Shown here: positions 37,640-50,258 of the stretch, one piece after another
Layout of the letters: each line of letters opens with the position of its first letter
How positions within the stretch are numbered: position 1 is the stretch's first letter
Assembly (NCBI GenBank): GCA_025642065.1
Contig: JAODUP010000428.1
Span: forward strand, 124,001 to 188,000
DNA: 64,000 bases
Source: Paralvinella palmiformis
Lineage: Eukaryota > Annelida > Polychaeta > Terebellida > Alvinellidae
Direction of reading: 5' to 3'
Notes under the pieces: model-generated
What the model was told of the DNA's origin: nothing
The model's database searches: none
Seen by the model: the letters and a program-made list of their open reading frames with translations, nothing else
Program-made: the position numbers and the translations under genes

Positions 37640-38347
37640 ATTGCAATCTCTATCGGTATTGATCACACAGCTGTAATTCATATTTGTAAGAAAGTGTGAA
37701 GAATATGGAATTGAGATGGATGTACAAACTGTGGTAACGGACTTTGAGGAAGGTGTACTCAGAACAGTGACAAGTGTGTTCAGTAGGGATGTACAATGAG
37801 AATGACTTTCGATTGATCTGTGGTAAGCTGGATGGTTTAGCATTCCTACCAGTTGGTGGGGTTACCGAGAGTATGAAACACGCCCAGGGCACCGCACCAC
37901 CAGCAGACATGGATCTGGTCTCCTACTTCGACAAGATGTACGTCAGTGGCACCTTCCGTATGGTTGGCTCCCAAGATGATGGGAACACCAATTCAACGTA
38001 CTCCGCCACTCTATCCATCCCGTGAATGCAATGTGCATGACACCACTCTCACCGATTGCCATCGTACAAACAGTATCTGTGAAGGGTGAAACAACAAGTT
38101 TTTTCGCTGTATGTTAGGACATCACCACCATTCAGTCTGGAAGGTTTCGCGTGAGGAATACACTGTACTCACTGTTCTCCAGCAAGATGCCGTTGGGAAC
38201 CCTCTCAGGAAGCACACAAACCATTGCCAAGTACGTCTCCAGAAAAGACTGCCCTTCTGCCAGGACCGTACGTGCCAATGATTCCAAATGTGTTCTAGAC
38301 TGTCTTAATGGTGTTGGACAAAACATCCGCATCACAAAGAGGTTTTA
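37640..38347 (+). pseudogene. MULE-like transposase fragment, broken
   Basis: Three collinear plus-strand pieces in different frames. 37690-37785 has EYGIEMDVQTVVTDFEEGVL, with the Asp-Phe-Glu block of MULE transposases. 37795-38023 has NDFRLICGKLDGLAFLPV and DLVSYFDKMYVSGTFR. 38151-38346 has SARTVRANDSKCVLDCLNGV ending GQNIRITKRF and a stop. Similar proteins are common in invertebrate genomes as copies of a Mutator-like element. Frame changes near 37790 and 38030-38150 make this a fossil. The catalytic N-terminal part is absent. Confidence 0.55.
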
Positions 38348-38744
38348 AACAGATTGGAATATTGAACTGTTGTGATGATGTGGCATGAAATCTGCATATG
38401 GCATAAAATAATGTATGTGTGTATATGTGTATGAATTGTCAAAATATGTGAATTAATTGGCATTATGATAAAGTAATATTTGTTTCTTTCCTTCCGTTAC
38501 TTTATTCCTGTTTTCTTTTTTCTACCAGATTTTGTTTCTACCCCTCCCCCCTCCCCCCCGGTTTCCTTTTTAATGTTTCCTTCTTTCCGTTCCTCGGACC
38601 AGAAATGCCAGCTATGTGTGATCAGTTCGGAAGCTAAATAATCCAATGGGGGCCTCCACATATTTAATTAAAAAGAAATTTGCAAGGAAAGGTTTAGGCT
38701 GCCCTGAATGACACGCCCGTATTTTTCAGATATTGTCCTGCTTG

Positions 38745-38880
38745 CCTTACGTTAACGACGTTAGAAACGTTTAACGTACACAACGTAACGTAATTAGCGT
38801 ACTTGCAAAAACTCATGTTCACGCGAAACGCAAACGCAACCTCGAACGTAACGCGTATGAATTCGCGTATTGCAAAATCT
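38745..38880. repeat. Cluster of AACG/CGTT motifs, possible transposon subterminal region
   Basis: About ten AACG or AAACG words in both orientations within 120 bases, in otherwise AT-rich DNA. It lies 300-500 bases before the hAT remnant, so it may be that element's transposase-binding subterminal region. This is inference. Confidence 0.4.
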
Positions 38881-39059
38881 TTACATATGCAAGCCTTATT
38901 GTATTTGTGAGTGGTAGAAACAACTAGCTAACGGCAGATAAACATCTAAAATCTAACGACATACATATATCAACATCGATTTTCTTTATCACTAGTTGTT
39001 AACTTAGAAAGGTTACACTGTGACACTGCCTGCCATCATCACCTTCCACTAACCACCTG

Positions 39060-40985
39060 CTGTTGTAGAAACAGCAGCCTCGTCTTCTTCTGGCCTGTCT
39101 ACGGTAGAAAATTACCAGAATATCGAGAAACAGGCACTGCTTCAACGCAAGTGGTTCCAGAATCTCATAGGATTACACAGGTCGATGACATCAGCTTATG
39201 GCCAGAGCGTATGCCGAAATAATTAATTGGCTATTACGCTGTGAAAGGTCTTGAGGATCTCCACCACATTGATGTCAAGTCTTTGGATGCCAAATTCGCA
39301 ATACAAAATGTCGACCAGAAATGTATATTTGAGCGACGGAATCGATATGGGGAAGTTGTTATACGTTCTTGGCAAATGATAGAGTACACTGCTTCTTTTG
39401 CAAGCTAATTGGTGTTACAAGATCTCAATTCAAACATGATGGGTTCTGCGACTGGAAACACGTTAGCGATCGACTTGGTGTCCATGAGCAATCAAAAGAT
39501 CACATCCAAGCAGTTTTGTCAGCAGTTGCATAAGAAGGGGATCGAATTTAACGATATTGTCGCAGTCTTCTAAAACGGCTGGTCAGTGTGCTTAAACTTG
39601 AATGTCAACGAGACCTAGCTCTTCGTGGAGATGCTGAATCAATCGGATCCCCTCATAATGGAAACTATTTGGAAATGCTAGAGCTTTTGGCAGAATATGA
39701 TGATTTCCTCATGCAACACATCCAGAATCATGCAAATCGTGGCAGTGTTCATACAAACTATCTGTCCTCAACCATCTGTAAAGAACTTGTTAGACTAATG
39801 GGCAATCAAGTTCTGAGTGAAATCATTTCACGCATAAAACTGTCAAAATACTATTCAGTTACTCTTGATTCCACAGCTGATAACGGTCATGTTGATCAAT
39901 TAACTCTGATCTTCAGATACATTGCCAAATCAAGGACAAAAGGCTCAAGAAATGTTTGAAGGATTTATGAAATTCCTTGCAGACCATGGGACTGACATTC
40001 AGAATTGTCATGTGTAATCTTATGATAACACCTCAGCAATGAGTGGGAAATACAATGGTCTTAAAGTAGAAGTAACAGCTGAAAATTGTCATGCGGTTTG
40101 GATACACTGTGCTAGACATTCACTGAATCTATTTGGACAAACAGTAGCTGAATGTTGTCAAGTAGCTGTGACATTGTTTTACTTCCTTGAAGCAATCTGT
40201 GCGTTTTTCACAGTTTCGACGCATCGTCATAAACTTCTTACAGAATTACCGAAGCTGTTTTTTGGCATGACATTCTTGACATAATTAATGCCACAAGTCA
40301 CACTTTGCAAGATCACAAACTTGATTTTAACTCAGCAGTAGCAAAGTCTTTGAAATGTTTTGTATGTAAAAAAAAACGAAAGTCCTTTAATTCATGTTTA
40401 TAAGAAAAAGGGAAAGGAGGTGTCTGGAACTGGTGTTTATGTGCAGATACGCAATCGTCAAGAAAAGGTGCCACTTTATCCATTGGATTATGGATGACCA
40501 GAAGAGGCTGTACTCTCAATGTCTGTAAAATTCCGAGTTCAGAATTTTCTTACAGTAATTGTTCAGTTTCTGAGTTCATTGGAGCAACGATTGAAAGCCT
40601 ACGAAAACACCCGTTATCTTTTCTTTTGTACACTGGAATCAACAGACTGCGATAAAATCGAAGCAGCTGCATGGGAATTGGTTGCTGAGTACAAGGATGA
40701 TCTAAATCAAACACTTGGTGTTGAACTTGTGCAGTTTTTGCCTTCTTCACTTATTTTCCTGAAGATGATAAAATAGGGAGAGACCATTTCCTTTACAAAC
40801 TGTTGATGAACAAGAAAGTTGCGGATACATTTCCAAATATCTAGATAATGCTACCAATGTACTTGGTACTCATCAAATTGTTCTGCAGAACGTTCATTCA
40901 GTAAACTAAAGTTCATTAAGAAAAAACTCCGTGTCCACGTGACTAAATCCGACCCTGATCCTATACTATAATACTCATATAATGT
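39060..40985 (+). pseudogene. hAT-type transposase (TTF finger / DUF4371 / dimerisation), broken copy
   Basis: Collinear plus-strand pieces. About 39425-39530 has a TTF-type zinc-finger end (DGFCDWKHVSDRLGVHEQSK). 39588-39959 has LALRGDAESIGS and NYLEMLELLAEYDDFL, and the catalytic region KYYSVTLDSTADNGHVDQLT. 40039-40284 has MSGKYNGLKVEV then WIHCARHSLNLFGQTVAECC. 40519-40776 follows. 40885-40970 has the dimerisation motif SAERSFSKLKFIKKKLRV. These are the blocks, in the right order, of ZMYM1-like hAT transposases. Stops and frame changes near 39570, 39955, 40285 and 40775 disable it. Confidence 0.85.
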
Positions 40986-41125
40986 TTTAATTCACATTTA
41001 CATGTCTCTTAGAAGGTAAATATAATATTCACGTGTACACATAACTTGTAGGTGTTATTATACCAGTAAAGCATATGAAATAGTGAATACGTGATACTAT
41101 CGGCCTGCTTTTGTGTGTTCATAAA

Positions 41126-42441
41126 GGTATCCGGACATTTAACCAACGGACACTTATAGCCAACGGACATTTAGCCAATATTCGCAGGGGGGACATTTAG
41201 CCAACATTCAATTTTTTAAATCTTAGATATACATGTATATTGTTATATTTTTGAGTTTGTGTATGCTCTGTTAATATTATGTGTTGTTTATAGAAGTTGC
41301 AAATATAGGGCTATCTTTAGATAAGATGTTAGCAACATAATAATTATTGCTGCTTTTTGTACAATTTGTATATTTATATTAATGTATACTGTTATCTCCG
41401 TTATTATACATAAATATAAATAATGATATGCAACATGCAATATGTCAGGGTTGGGAGGTTTATTACACAGACGTTATTAACACCGTTAATTAACGGTTAT
41501 TAATGTCATGTAAAAAGTTGTTTACAGTTTTTACACTGACTTGTAAATAACTCAATTTAAATAAAATGCAGCTATAAAATAGTAAAATGATAACAATATA
41601 ACATCTACTACAACATGACTGTAATACACACAATAAGTAACACAGTAATTGAGTTAACAGACTAATCCACATTATGATAATCCAATATCCAGTCTATAGT
41701 TGACCCCTTCACTAACTACTTAACTATATCTGGCATGTGAGTAATTACTACTTGTATATACGGTAGATAATCTACTAGTCTCAGAATAACCCTCTATTCA
41801 ATGTTGATACTTACATGTATTGTAATGTTTTTAAGATGTGACTTCATAATCCAGGTGACATATCATACGGTTAAAAGTGTCCATCTTTCCGTACTGCTCC
41901 CCTGTGAGTAGTGGGGGAGGAATTTTCTCGGGTGTAGGACAGTTAAAAATTCACCGGTGAACAAGTGTCCACTTTTTCATTTGCTTGGTGAGCAACTGTC
42001 CGAGTGAGCAAGTGTCCGTACTCCGGTTTCTCAACCACTCCAACATATAGAGGCTGTGCCGAATAAGCGACAGCCTGGGGATTCTTCCCGAACAACAGAA
42101 CAAACAAACATAGTGTTAAAATGTGACTTCATACAATGAATTGAATACAATTCAAATACATACACTATGACGCTTGAATATAACAGCTGTGGACTATATG
42201 TAACATCCGTAATTACAAGTTTTAGAATATGAGACATCATTTTGTGTTTGTTACATTCGTACAAAGAATTACAAAAATACCATTACATACATTATTTTGT
42301 ATTTATTGAAACAACTATATTATATAGTGAAAACTCACATACACATAATCAAAAAATTTGAATGTTGGCTAAATATCCCCCTGCAAATAATGGCTATAAG
42401 TGCGTTGGCTAAATGTCCGTTGGCTAAATGTCCTGGATTCG
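41126..42441. mobile_element. Non-autonomous DNA transposon with about 95-bp terminal inverted repeats
   Basis: The left end (41126-41220) and right end (42345-42441) are reverse complements. Both start with ATCC-GGACATTTA-like sequence and carry the tandem words GGACATTTAGCCAACGGACA, then CACTTATAGCCA, CGCAGGGGG or GCAGGGGG, and TTTAGCCAACATTCAA. Flanks TTCATAAA (41118-41125) and TTCATAAG (42442-42449) form a 7-of-8 target-site duplication. The interior has no transposase, but holds another CAGGGTTGGGAGG hAT-like terminus at 41449 and GTGTCC-type repeats near 41875-42020. Superfamily unknown; an 8-bp duplication fits hAT or P. Confidence 0.75.
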
Positions 42442-42809
42442 TTCATAAGATATCCTGTTCGTGGTACTTGTACTTAGATTTTTTACAAAGTATTTTTATT
42501 TGGCAATTTTGTTACGCGAGTGCTATTTATAATACTACTACAATAGTTTTACCAAGCCGAAATCAGTGCTGTGACGTGACCTGGGTAGCATAATGTTGTT
42601 TTACTTGTAAGAAATGGAAAGTTTGTGAACACCTCAAATCATTTTTGAAACTGAAAGGACCAAATTGAGTGATTTTTAAAGCTTTAAAATAACTGTTAAG
42701 TCTCGATGGAGGGTCAAAGATTCTCGTCTGAGCGTTGTCATTATTATTATTATCATCATTATGATTATTTAAAATGTAATATATAAATTTACCTAAATGT
42801 GGGTCGATT

Positions 42810-42882
42810 CGTCTCAGGACCATTTTGGCACCAAGACAGTTCGGCCGCGTTGATAACCTGGGCCGAAGTGGTCCGAGACGGA
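42810..42882. repeat. Imperfect inverted repeat with GGTCC/GTCTC arms
   Basis: GTCTCAGGACCATTTTGGC on the left pairs with GGCCGAAGTGGTCCGAGAC on the right as a near-perfect reverse complement, and a shorter GGCCG/CGGCC pair lies inside. It may be the end of an unknown element. Confidence 0.45.
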
Positions 42883-44553
42883 TATTGACTGCAGTAATGA
42901 CAGGTGTGTTTTGGTGTTCAGTGAAGTGATTTAAAAACGAATACGACCAGCTACAACTAATAACAGTTTAACATAAATGTGACATTACGTGAAGTTGTTA
43001 GCTCAGTACAAGGTTAGATATATAATTTATCCAGTGTTAAACTTGCTAAAGAATGTCAGTGAGCTCAATTATTGTTTATAAGTTTTGAATAGTTGAGTAT
43101 GAGCAGAAAAGACTCGAGCGAGTTCAGAAATTACACAAACAACTGAATAAGTTGCAATTTAACACGCATAATTAGATAGGTAATAATTAGAACAACAGGT
43201 TAAGTGTTGTCGTGGTGTGCCATACTTTTAGGGTATTCATCGATGTAAGAAAAAAGTCAGTCACTTGAGTCTTTATTAATACACTTCATAAGCCAAGGCT
43301 AAGCTGTTATATAGATCTACTCATCTAGTAGATTACATAAAGCATACGGATAAAAAAAATTAATATAGAAAGTATAGGGAAACCAGGTGAAAGCGATTAG
43401 ATGTATGACGTATTAAAGCTTAGATGTTAGATCTATGATGTATTAAAGCTTCTGTTCTGGTGTACATGCAGTAACAAAAAAAGAGAAGGTTTACATATAA
43501 ATAACCTTACATAGAAGTCACTGCAGCTTCATTCAGATTTTGTTTCCAATATTAAACATCATATTTTCAACATTATGATGAATACTGGTATTATGAATGA
43601 TCAGTATTCACTTCTAACGGGAATTCACTTTGGTTACCCAACTTCTTCTTCCACTGTAGTTAACCATCTGGAATGATGATGGTACAGCAACTGCTGTTTT
43701 GAGATGATCCAGTTCTGGGGTATGGTGGCTGTGCTTGAAAATACGCCCCTCAGTGATTGAACGGGAGCAGTATACTGAAGGTGATCACTATTGGCAGATG
43801 TTTACATCTACAGAGTGGTTTTTATTGTCCCACTTTTATTCCAGTGAGGTAGCTGCATGCATCATTTAACTTTAAAATTTTTTGGATGAGGTTTATTGCC
43901 ATAAGAGGCAGGTCGATGAAGAATCCGTAGTTTGTGTCCTCATTTTAGTTGCCTCATCATATGCAGCTGAGTAAACTGAGATTGAGTGATAGAGCTAATT
44001 TTAAACCCTAAACTTATGTGAATGGGGGAGTCCAGTCCTTAAGAATTACATCTGAAACTGCTCATGAAATTTGTCCTCAGAATAACTACGAGCCATATAT
44101 TTTGATATACCATTTTGTCTGTTTCATCCAAAAATTTGCTTTTCGATATCGATACCATATTTGCAAAAATATTATTTACTAAATTTTGATCAATGCTTAC
44201 ATAGTCTGTGTGTTTTGTGGGGATCTGCCTACACTGATGGTGATAAACACCAAACAATGATTATAATCATCCATTGTCTTGTGCGATATTGGTGTAAAAC
44301 AAATTAAGTTTTAGAGTAAATGGAAGTTAGTAGCAAAGACATTGGCATTCCCATTGATGATGGCTTCTGAGCTAAATCCTAATACACTAATTACATGACA
44401 AAATCAGGATGCAGTGAATAATGTATGTTAATTACTAATTAAGAATAAATGACAGTTGTGTGAAAAGTTTTAAGGGAACACATTTAAGAATAAGAAGACA
44501 AGTCTGCATTGCAGAAGTGGTGTTTGTATCAATATAGGAAGATTAATAAACTT

Positions 44554-44594
<41 letters not shown>
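44554..44594. repeat. (TA)n(GA)n compound microsatellite
   Basis: The same TA-then-GA arrangement as at 27436-27477. Confidence 0.9.
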
Positions 44595-45568
44595 TTTCAC
44601 TGAACAGACAGTGGGTTATTCCTATCTGACATTCAGCTGTGAGTTGTTTATTAGAAAGGACTCAGTAATGTAGTTATAGAGCCAAACAGGCTAAATGCAC
44701 AACAATGCTAAGTGATGCATTCACATAGTTTCGTAATGATTTATTTAATGGTCCCTGGTTTGACTGCAGTTGGAAAGTGCAGCCTAATTAAGTCTTGTTA
44801 CAAAGCAGCCCAATCAGCTTTACCATGTCAGAGTGGCAAGTCATTATCCATCCTAGACTGGAGTATCTTTCGATAAGATATTACACATGAAATTTGTTAT
44901 CCACCTATAGTATTAGTAGGTAATGAAAGGTAAAACCTTTGTATGGGAATCATGCTATTTCCAGTAGAAATATTCACATGCATTGTACATCAAATAGGAA
45001 ATAAATGCTAAATTTAAAAGATTATTGTCAAAATGCCAAAAGAATGATTATATATGTGTAATAGTAATAAATTGCGAGTTATTAAATACTATACAGTCAT
45101 ATGACATCAACCATGACTAGTTTTAAGTTCAGTTCATATCTCTTTATTAATTGATGTTTATTTCCACATTTCCTGGTACAATTTCCGTCATTAAATTGGC
45201 ATGTACACAAACTATATCAGATTTATTTGTCAATAATATATATAGCATATAGAACTGTATTTGTAACAATCTACACTGATAAGCCATCAAAAGAAAAACA
45301 ATGATTATCTGTATTGATATTTTAGCAGTAAATTTGATGCATAAAATCATGGATTCCTGTGCATATAGTTTAATATATTACTTATAACCAATAACTCTTT
45401 TGACATAGGTAAGCCACAAGATACCCCGATAAACTTTATTTAGGGGGGTTGGGGGACATAAACATGATTTAATTTAAGGTTATAATTGCATGCGCATGAA
45501 GTGGTATAGGGTTATATCATCAAGCAAATGATCAGTTTGAGTAATCATGTCCACACAATAGATATGGG

Positions 45569-45809
45569 GTCAATTCAGATTTGGAATTGATAGGTAATTC
45601 CAGAATTGGAATTGCTTATTGATAAATTTGGAATTGAAGTTTGCCACAAAAAATTAATCCACAAATTAATTTTTTAATTCAGAAATATTTCTTCCATGAC
45701 AATCCTACTTAGAATATAAGCTATTTGGAGTAGGTACTCCAATCAGTGATTAGTGTAGGTAAAAATAGAATTGATAAATTTGATGTAGAATTGACCAAAT
45801 GGAATTGAC
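45569..45809. repeat. Possible small MITE built of GAATTG words
   Basis: GTCAATTC (45569-45576) and GAATTGAC (45802-45809) are inverted. Between them GGAATTG, GAATTGATA and AATTCC words recur. No clear duplication flanks it. Confidence 0.3.
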
Positions 45810-46349
45810 ACACACTGAATTTAACTTTGTCTTTGGGTATTTTTAGGAGAGATGATATTTCATATATGTCAACTATATCTTTATTTAATAAATGTTTGAA
45901 GTTAGTGACTGTCTACAAGAACTATATATTTATTATCCCAACTCTCTGCATTAACATCTATGACAAGAACTCGGTTTGTGCTCTTTTAAACAATGAAATT
46001 TATTAAGCCATATTCTGAAGGACAAACTTGTGTCTGAATGTTGAGTAAATTATTCTAGTAATGCTGCAATGGGTTTACAGACGATTGTTTGATACTGTTG
46101 AGCATGAGCATACCCAGTACTATTTTGAATAATAAAATCAAATGAACAACGAGGTAATATCTTTATGAGATAACATTACCCCGTGTTTTATAATTTGTTA
46201 ACATAATGCTTTCTGTTAGCTTAGCAAGTGCCTGAGAAGTTTAATAGCACACATTCCCGCTGTGATCTTTTCTGTTTTGTTGGACGGTTCCATCTATTTC
46301 TTTTCAGAAGATTATGTTCTCGCAATCAAAGTGATTACGCACTACCGAG

Positions 46350-47508
46350 ATGAGTTTCCTGAATGTAACCCGTTATGTTATGCCAACTTATCAAACTCCG
46401 AACAAAGAGAATGATGACTTCAACGTGGTCATGACAATAGGAGTGCCTTTAGTGGTCATCTTTCTGATACTCCTGTCTCTGTGCATGGTACTTTTATATA
46501 CGAAGGCCCGAAGGCGTGCAGGTGCCCAGGGTCAACGGAGCCCAGTTACGACGCTGTCTGCTGGAGTACCAATGAGTAATATACCATTTCTATACAATGT
46601 ATAATGAGACCATTTGTGATTTTATTAATTCTGTAAAAGTCTGATTTGTTTTCTCAAGATTATGACTTAAAGAGCGTACTGGGCTAACCATCGTATTTAG
46701 AATATATGCCTTTGTGTATGTTTTTGTTTTCTCATGTATGTGGCCATGGCCGCAGTGGTGTGGCGTTTTTTGAAATTGCATTAAAAGGTCCACTAAGAGT
46801 GAACACATACTGATGTTGCCATTATGAAGAGGAAATGCTCATTAATGCTTTACATTGTACACCTAGGTACCAGTGCCTACATAAGTTTTATGGGACGCAG
46901 CTCTTTGATGGAGACCAGTCACAGACGGAACGGTTCTGATTTATCACCTTTTCCAAATGAACGCTACATTATAAGTGTTCCACCTTCGTATGAAGATGTC
47001 ATGAAAGAAACCAACGCGAGTTATGCTAGTAGCCCTGCATATATGGTATGTCCAGCAGCGTATGATTCCCTTAATAAATGTTTGACTACGAGAAGTCTAT
47101 ACTAAATACCAGTTTGCTTTGAATGTTTATTTAGATTTATGAATATAGATTACTGTTAATATTTGAAATAAATTACAATTATATTACTTTTATATTCCTG
47201 TATAACGATAGGCATTTATGCAGCATTATTAATTTATATTCCAGAGCTTTTCATCATTGAGTAATAACATAAATACCCCACTACCATTGTCAGTCGGCTC
47301 ATCTTACCCACCCCCAGTATATGAACCTCCAGCTTCACAACAATGTAACCAGGTCAGCAGTTCAGATAATGTGCTCACTGACAGTAATCGGGTACACAAA
47401 ACAGAAGATGATACTGAAGTTACACCATCAGAGAGAAATGATACGAACACAAGTGATTCAGGAGGTACTCAAGTTGTTCAGGATCACAGTACTACTATGC
47501 AACAGTGA
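46350..47508 (+). CDS. Uncharacterised single-pass membrane protein with two PPxY motifs, three exons
   Basis: Exons 46350-46575, 46867-47045 and 47245-47508 join in phase to 222 residues and a TGA. A short N-terminus (about 25 residues, with an N-glycosylation site at Asn5) precedes a TM helix at about 26-50 (VVMTIGVPLVVIFLILLSLC), followed by a basic stop (KARRR). The positive-inside rule puts the rest in the cytosol. The tail has PPSYEDVM (114-121) and YPPPVYEPP (156-164), both class I WW-binding motifs, then a Ser/Thr/Asp-rich acidic end. There is no cleavable signal peptide. I do not recognise the family. The layout resembles small adaptors that recruit NEDD4-type ubiquitin ligases, but this is inference. 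The leader exon begins after a good acceptor near 46308, so a non-coding first exon is likely. Confidence 0.85.
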
Positions 47509-47538
47509 ATCAGCAAATTTTATAAATCCAGTCTTCCT

Positions 47539-47563
47539 GTGTGTGTGTGTGTGTGTGTGTGTG
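47539..47563. repeat. (TG)n microsatellite
   Basis: TG run in the 3' untranslated region of the PPxY membrane-protein gene. Confidence 0.85.
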
Positions 47564-47744
47564 CACACGCACTAATCAAGTATTTCTAAGACATCAGGCA
47601 ATGTCTTCTTGTATTCTATTGAGATCTGATTGTATTTTATAGAATCTTATCCATTCTTAGATAGGATCCAGTTGATTTTAAAGAAATATTATGGCCTACA
47701 TTTTTAATGATCTTTAAACGTGTAAAATATATAAATTCGTGTTA

Positions 47745-47750
47745 AATAAA
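47745..47750 (+). terminator. Polyadenylation signal of the PPxY membrane-protein gene
   Basis: AATAAA about 240 bases after the stop codon. Confidence 0.6.
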
Positions 47751-49001
47751 GATGTCTGAATGATGTACACTTCATGTTGATTAGAATATTGAACTTATTT
47801 ATAAGTATCTATTTTTCAGAGGGACACTGGCTTTAATTAAATACCAGAATTAATAGAATAATATATATTTAACATTATATTTTTATATAAAGGATATCAG
47901 ATAGAGATTGTTTAGAGATTATGAAATTGTTTAATTTTAACATCCGTCTTTCATTCATGTTATCAATTTATAAGCCTTTTTTAATGAATAAGTTTTATGT
48001 GATATTGAAAATGTATGATGAAGTGATAGTTTGTGTGTGTCTTCTTAAAACTATACTTGCTCTTGCACAACCTGCATTTGCTCAAAATAGAGCACTACAC
48101 TGTTTCCAATTCTTCAGGTGTTATTTGTTTCTGTTCGTATATCACTAATACTATGTTATATGTATGAATTCCTAGAATTTTAATATAATTTTGTATAAAT
48201 ATATCGACTATCCATGTTTGTTATTTATGTAGTTTCCATTATTTTGAACAGATATAAAGTTTTTATAACTCTCGTGTTGCATCTTAATTATACAGTAAGA
48301 TGGCTAAAATGTAAAGTTCATAGTTCATTTGTATCAAATTATTAGACGCGAGTAGTGATATTTGTGAGGATTAAGCCTAAGTATTAAAGTTCAAAATGAT
48401 TTTAAAATATCTAACACCTTAAGATAGCATATATAACAATGTGTTACTCATAAATATGCAACAATGAGGTTGTATTCACAGTTTGGACCATACGCATTAA
48501 CTGTCCTGGATTACTGCTCACTAAACCGAGTATACTAGCTGATAGTCCTGTTGTATCACCGTTAGTTTACTCTAAGGTTGTAGTGTTATAGTCACAAATG
48601 ACTGAACTTTTAAACAAATGTTTATCTAATGACCAGTAGGCTTGTTCTCTATGAAAAGGAAACCGGGGTGATTAGCAGAGCCCTGTGGTGTCTAACACTA
48701 TATCCATGACTGGAGTGATATCATTAGAACAGTATTAATCTACTTATAGAACACTTCTCAGTGTCCTGTCATATTCCCCTACTTCAGGGACAGGGTTCAC
48801 TGTATCTATAGTCAGACTTGGAAATATAATGCGTGTGCCTGTCAATTCTCTGAATGCGTGTTAACAGTCTGTGAATAGGCAGTGATGAATTGAAACAAAA
48901 TTTGTGATGATTCATTAGTGGACTGAATTCAGATAGACCTATTCGCACTGATATTGTTGGGACTTGTCAGGCTGGTGTGCACATTTATGTGCATCAATGA
49001 C

Positions 49002-49002
<1 letters not shown>

Positions 49003-49039
<37 letters not shown>
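49003..49039. repeat. (TA)n(TG)n compound microsatellite
   Basis: TA units followed directly by TG units. Confidence 0.9.
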
Positions 49040-50184
49040 CGGCACATCTGACCTAGCGACCTATTACACAATTTGATTAACACAGTTAACGTCCTAAAAT
49101 AATATTATTAATAATCTACTTTTTTGTAATAAATAAACAGTAATCAATGTATTAACATCTTAATAAAACAATTTAAACAAACAATTGAACGTGACAGTTT
49201 TGTCTGGTGATAGATTGTTTCTTCAAGTTTTTCATGTGCAAATTGGGTAACAATTAAAATGAAAACCAGGCAATGAAAAAGATGAACAAAACAAAAAGAT
49301 ACAGCTTTGTTTAGTGGTATACTGTGGATGATCATTATCTATCTGAAATAATATACCCCCCATTTTTGTCTTCAGCATCTTCTCCATTGTTGCTGTATAT
49401 AATAAATTATATTAATATCACCACAGAATATCGTTCAATTACAAATCGAGTCATTTGACAAAATATCATCGATCGTAATAGTCCTACTAATTTTGTATCA
49501 CCATCAGTACATAGCACCAATTTATTAGTTATTAGTAACAATGACTATAGATATGCATTTGTTTAAAACTTACGCTGCATTTTTAGATTAAAAAAAGGTG
49601 ATACACCACTTTAAGAAGACTATAACTGGAACCCAACTGACAGTAACTATTTTAATAAATTACTTTATTTTGGCAGAATTTGGTGAAATATATATGTAAT
49701 GTCAGCCACATGGTGAGTGTCACTAGGCTTTAAAATTTGTAAATAATAACCGATGGGGTGAAAATATGCAAAGAGCGAGTATCATACATCTAATCAAATA
49801 AATGCAACGGGGTAATTTTCAGTTAAATCTCTGTTTTCAGTTGTAACTAGGTCATGTCCAGATTACTTCTTAATTAAGGCGTCCATTATTATGTTATGGT
49901 GATTTTATGTTAAAAACGGTGAGCAACTAATTTATTTTAATTAATATTTATATGCAATACTGTTACCAACCAAATCACACCATATTTCTTGAGGCTTGTG
50001 TTTTGTGAATCATAACAAAAATAAAATGCATCGGACATAAACAGGCCACTGTTTACAAAGAGGCTACAAGAGATATTCACATCTAAAGGTATACACAACT
50101 TTCTTGAGGACAGAATGGACACTGATTAAAAATAGTGTTGTGTGGATAAAAATAAATAAATTTGTGTTGAAGTGAAATAATGCA

Positions 50185-50225
50185 AGCATTATATATATAT
50201 ATATATATATATATAATCCTTGCAT

Positions 50226-50253
<28 letters not shown>
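50185..50253. repeat. Tandemly duplicated GCATTATA(TA)n block
   Basis: Two (TA)n runs (50189-50215 and 50225-50253), each introduced by GCATT, are separated by only nine bases. Confidence 0.8.

Positions 50254-50258
<5 letters not shown>

Larger units (their letters stand above)
42442..46349. other. Intergenic with small repeats; start of the next gene's leader at the right end
   Basis: No coding sequence is supported. It contains an imperfect inverted repeat at 42810-42882, an (ATT)n run at 42739-42775, a (TA)n(GA)n run at 44554-44594 and a MITE-like unit at 45569-45809. A good acceptor (ATTTCTTTTCAG) at about 46308 opens the leader of the 46350 gene. That leader has one small upstream ORF starting ATGTTCTCG. 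Confidence 0.4.
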
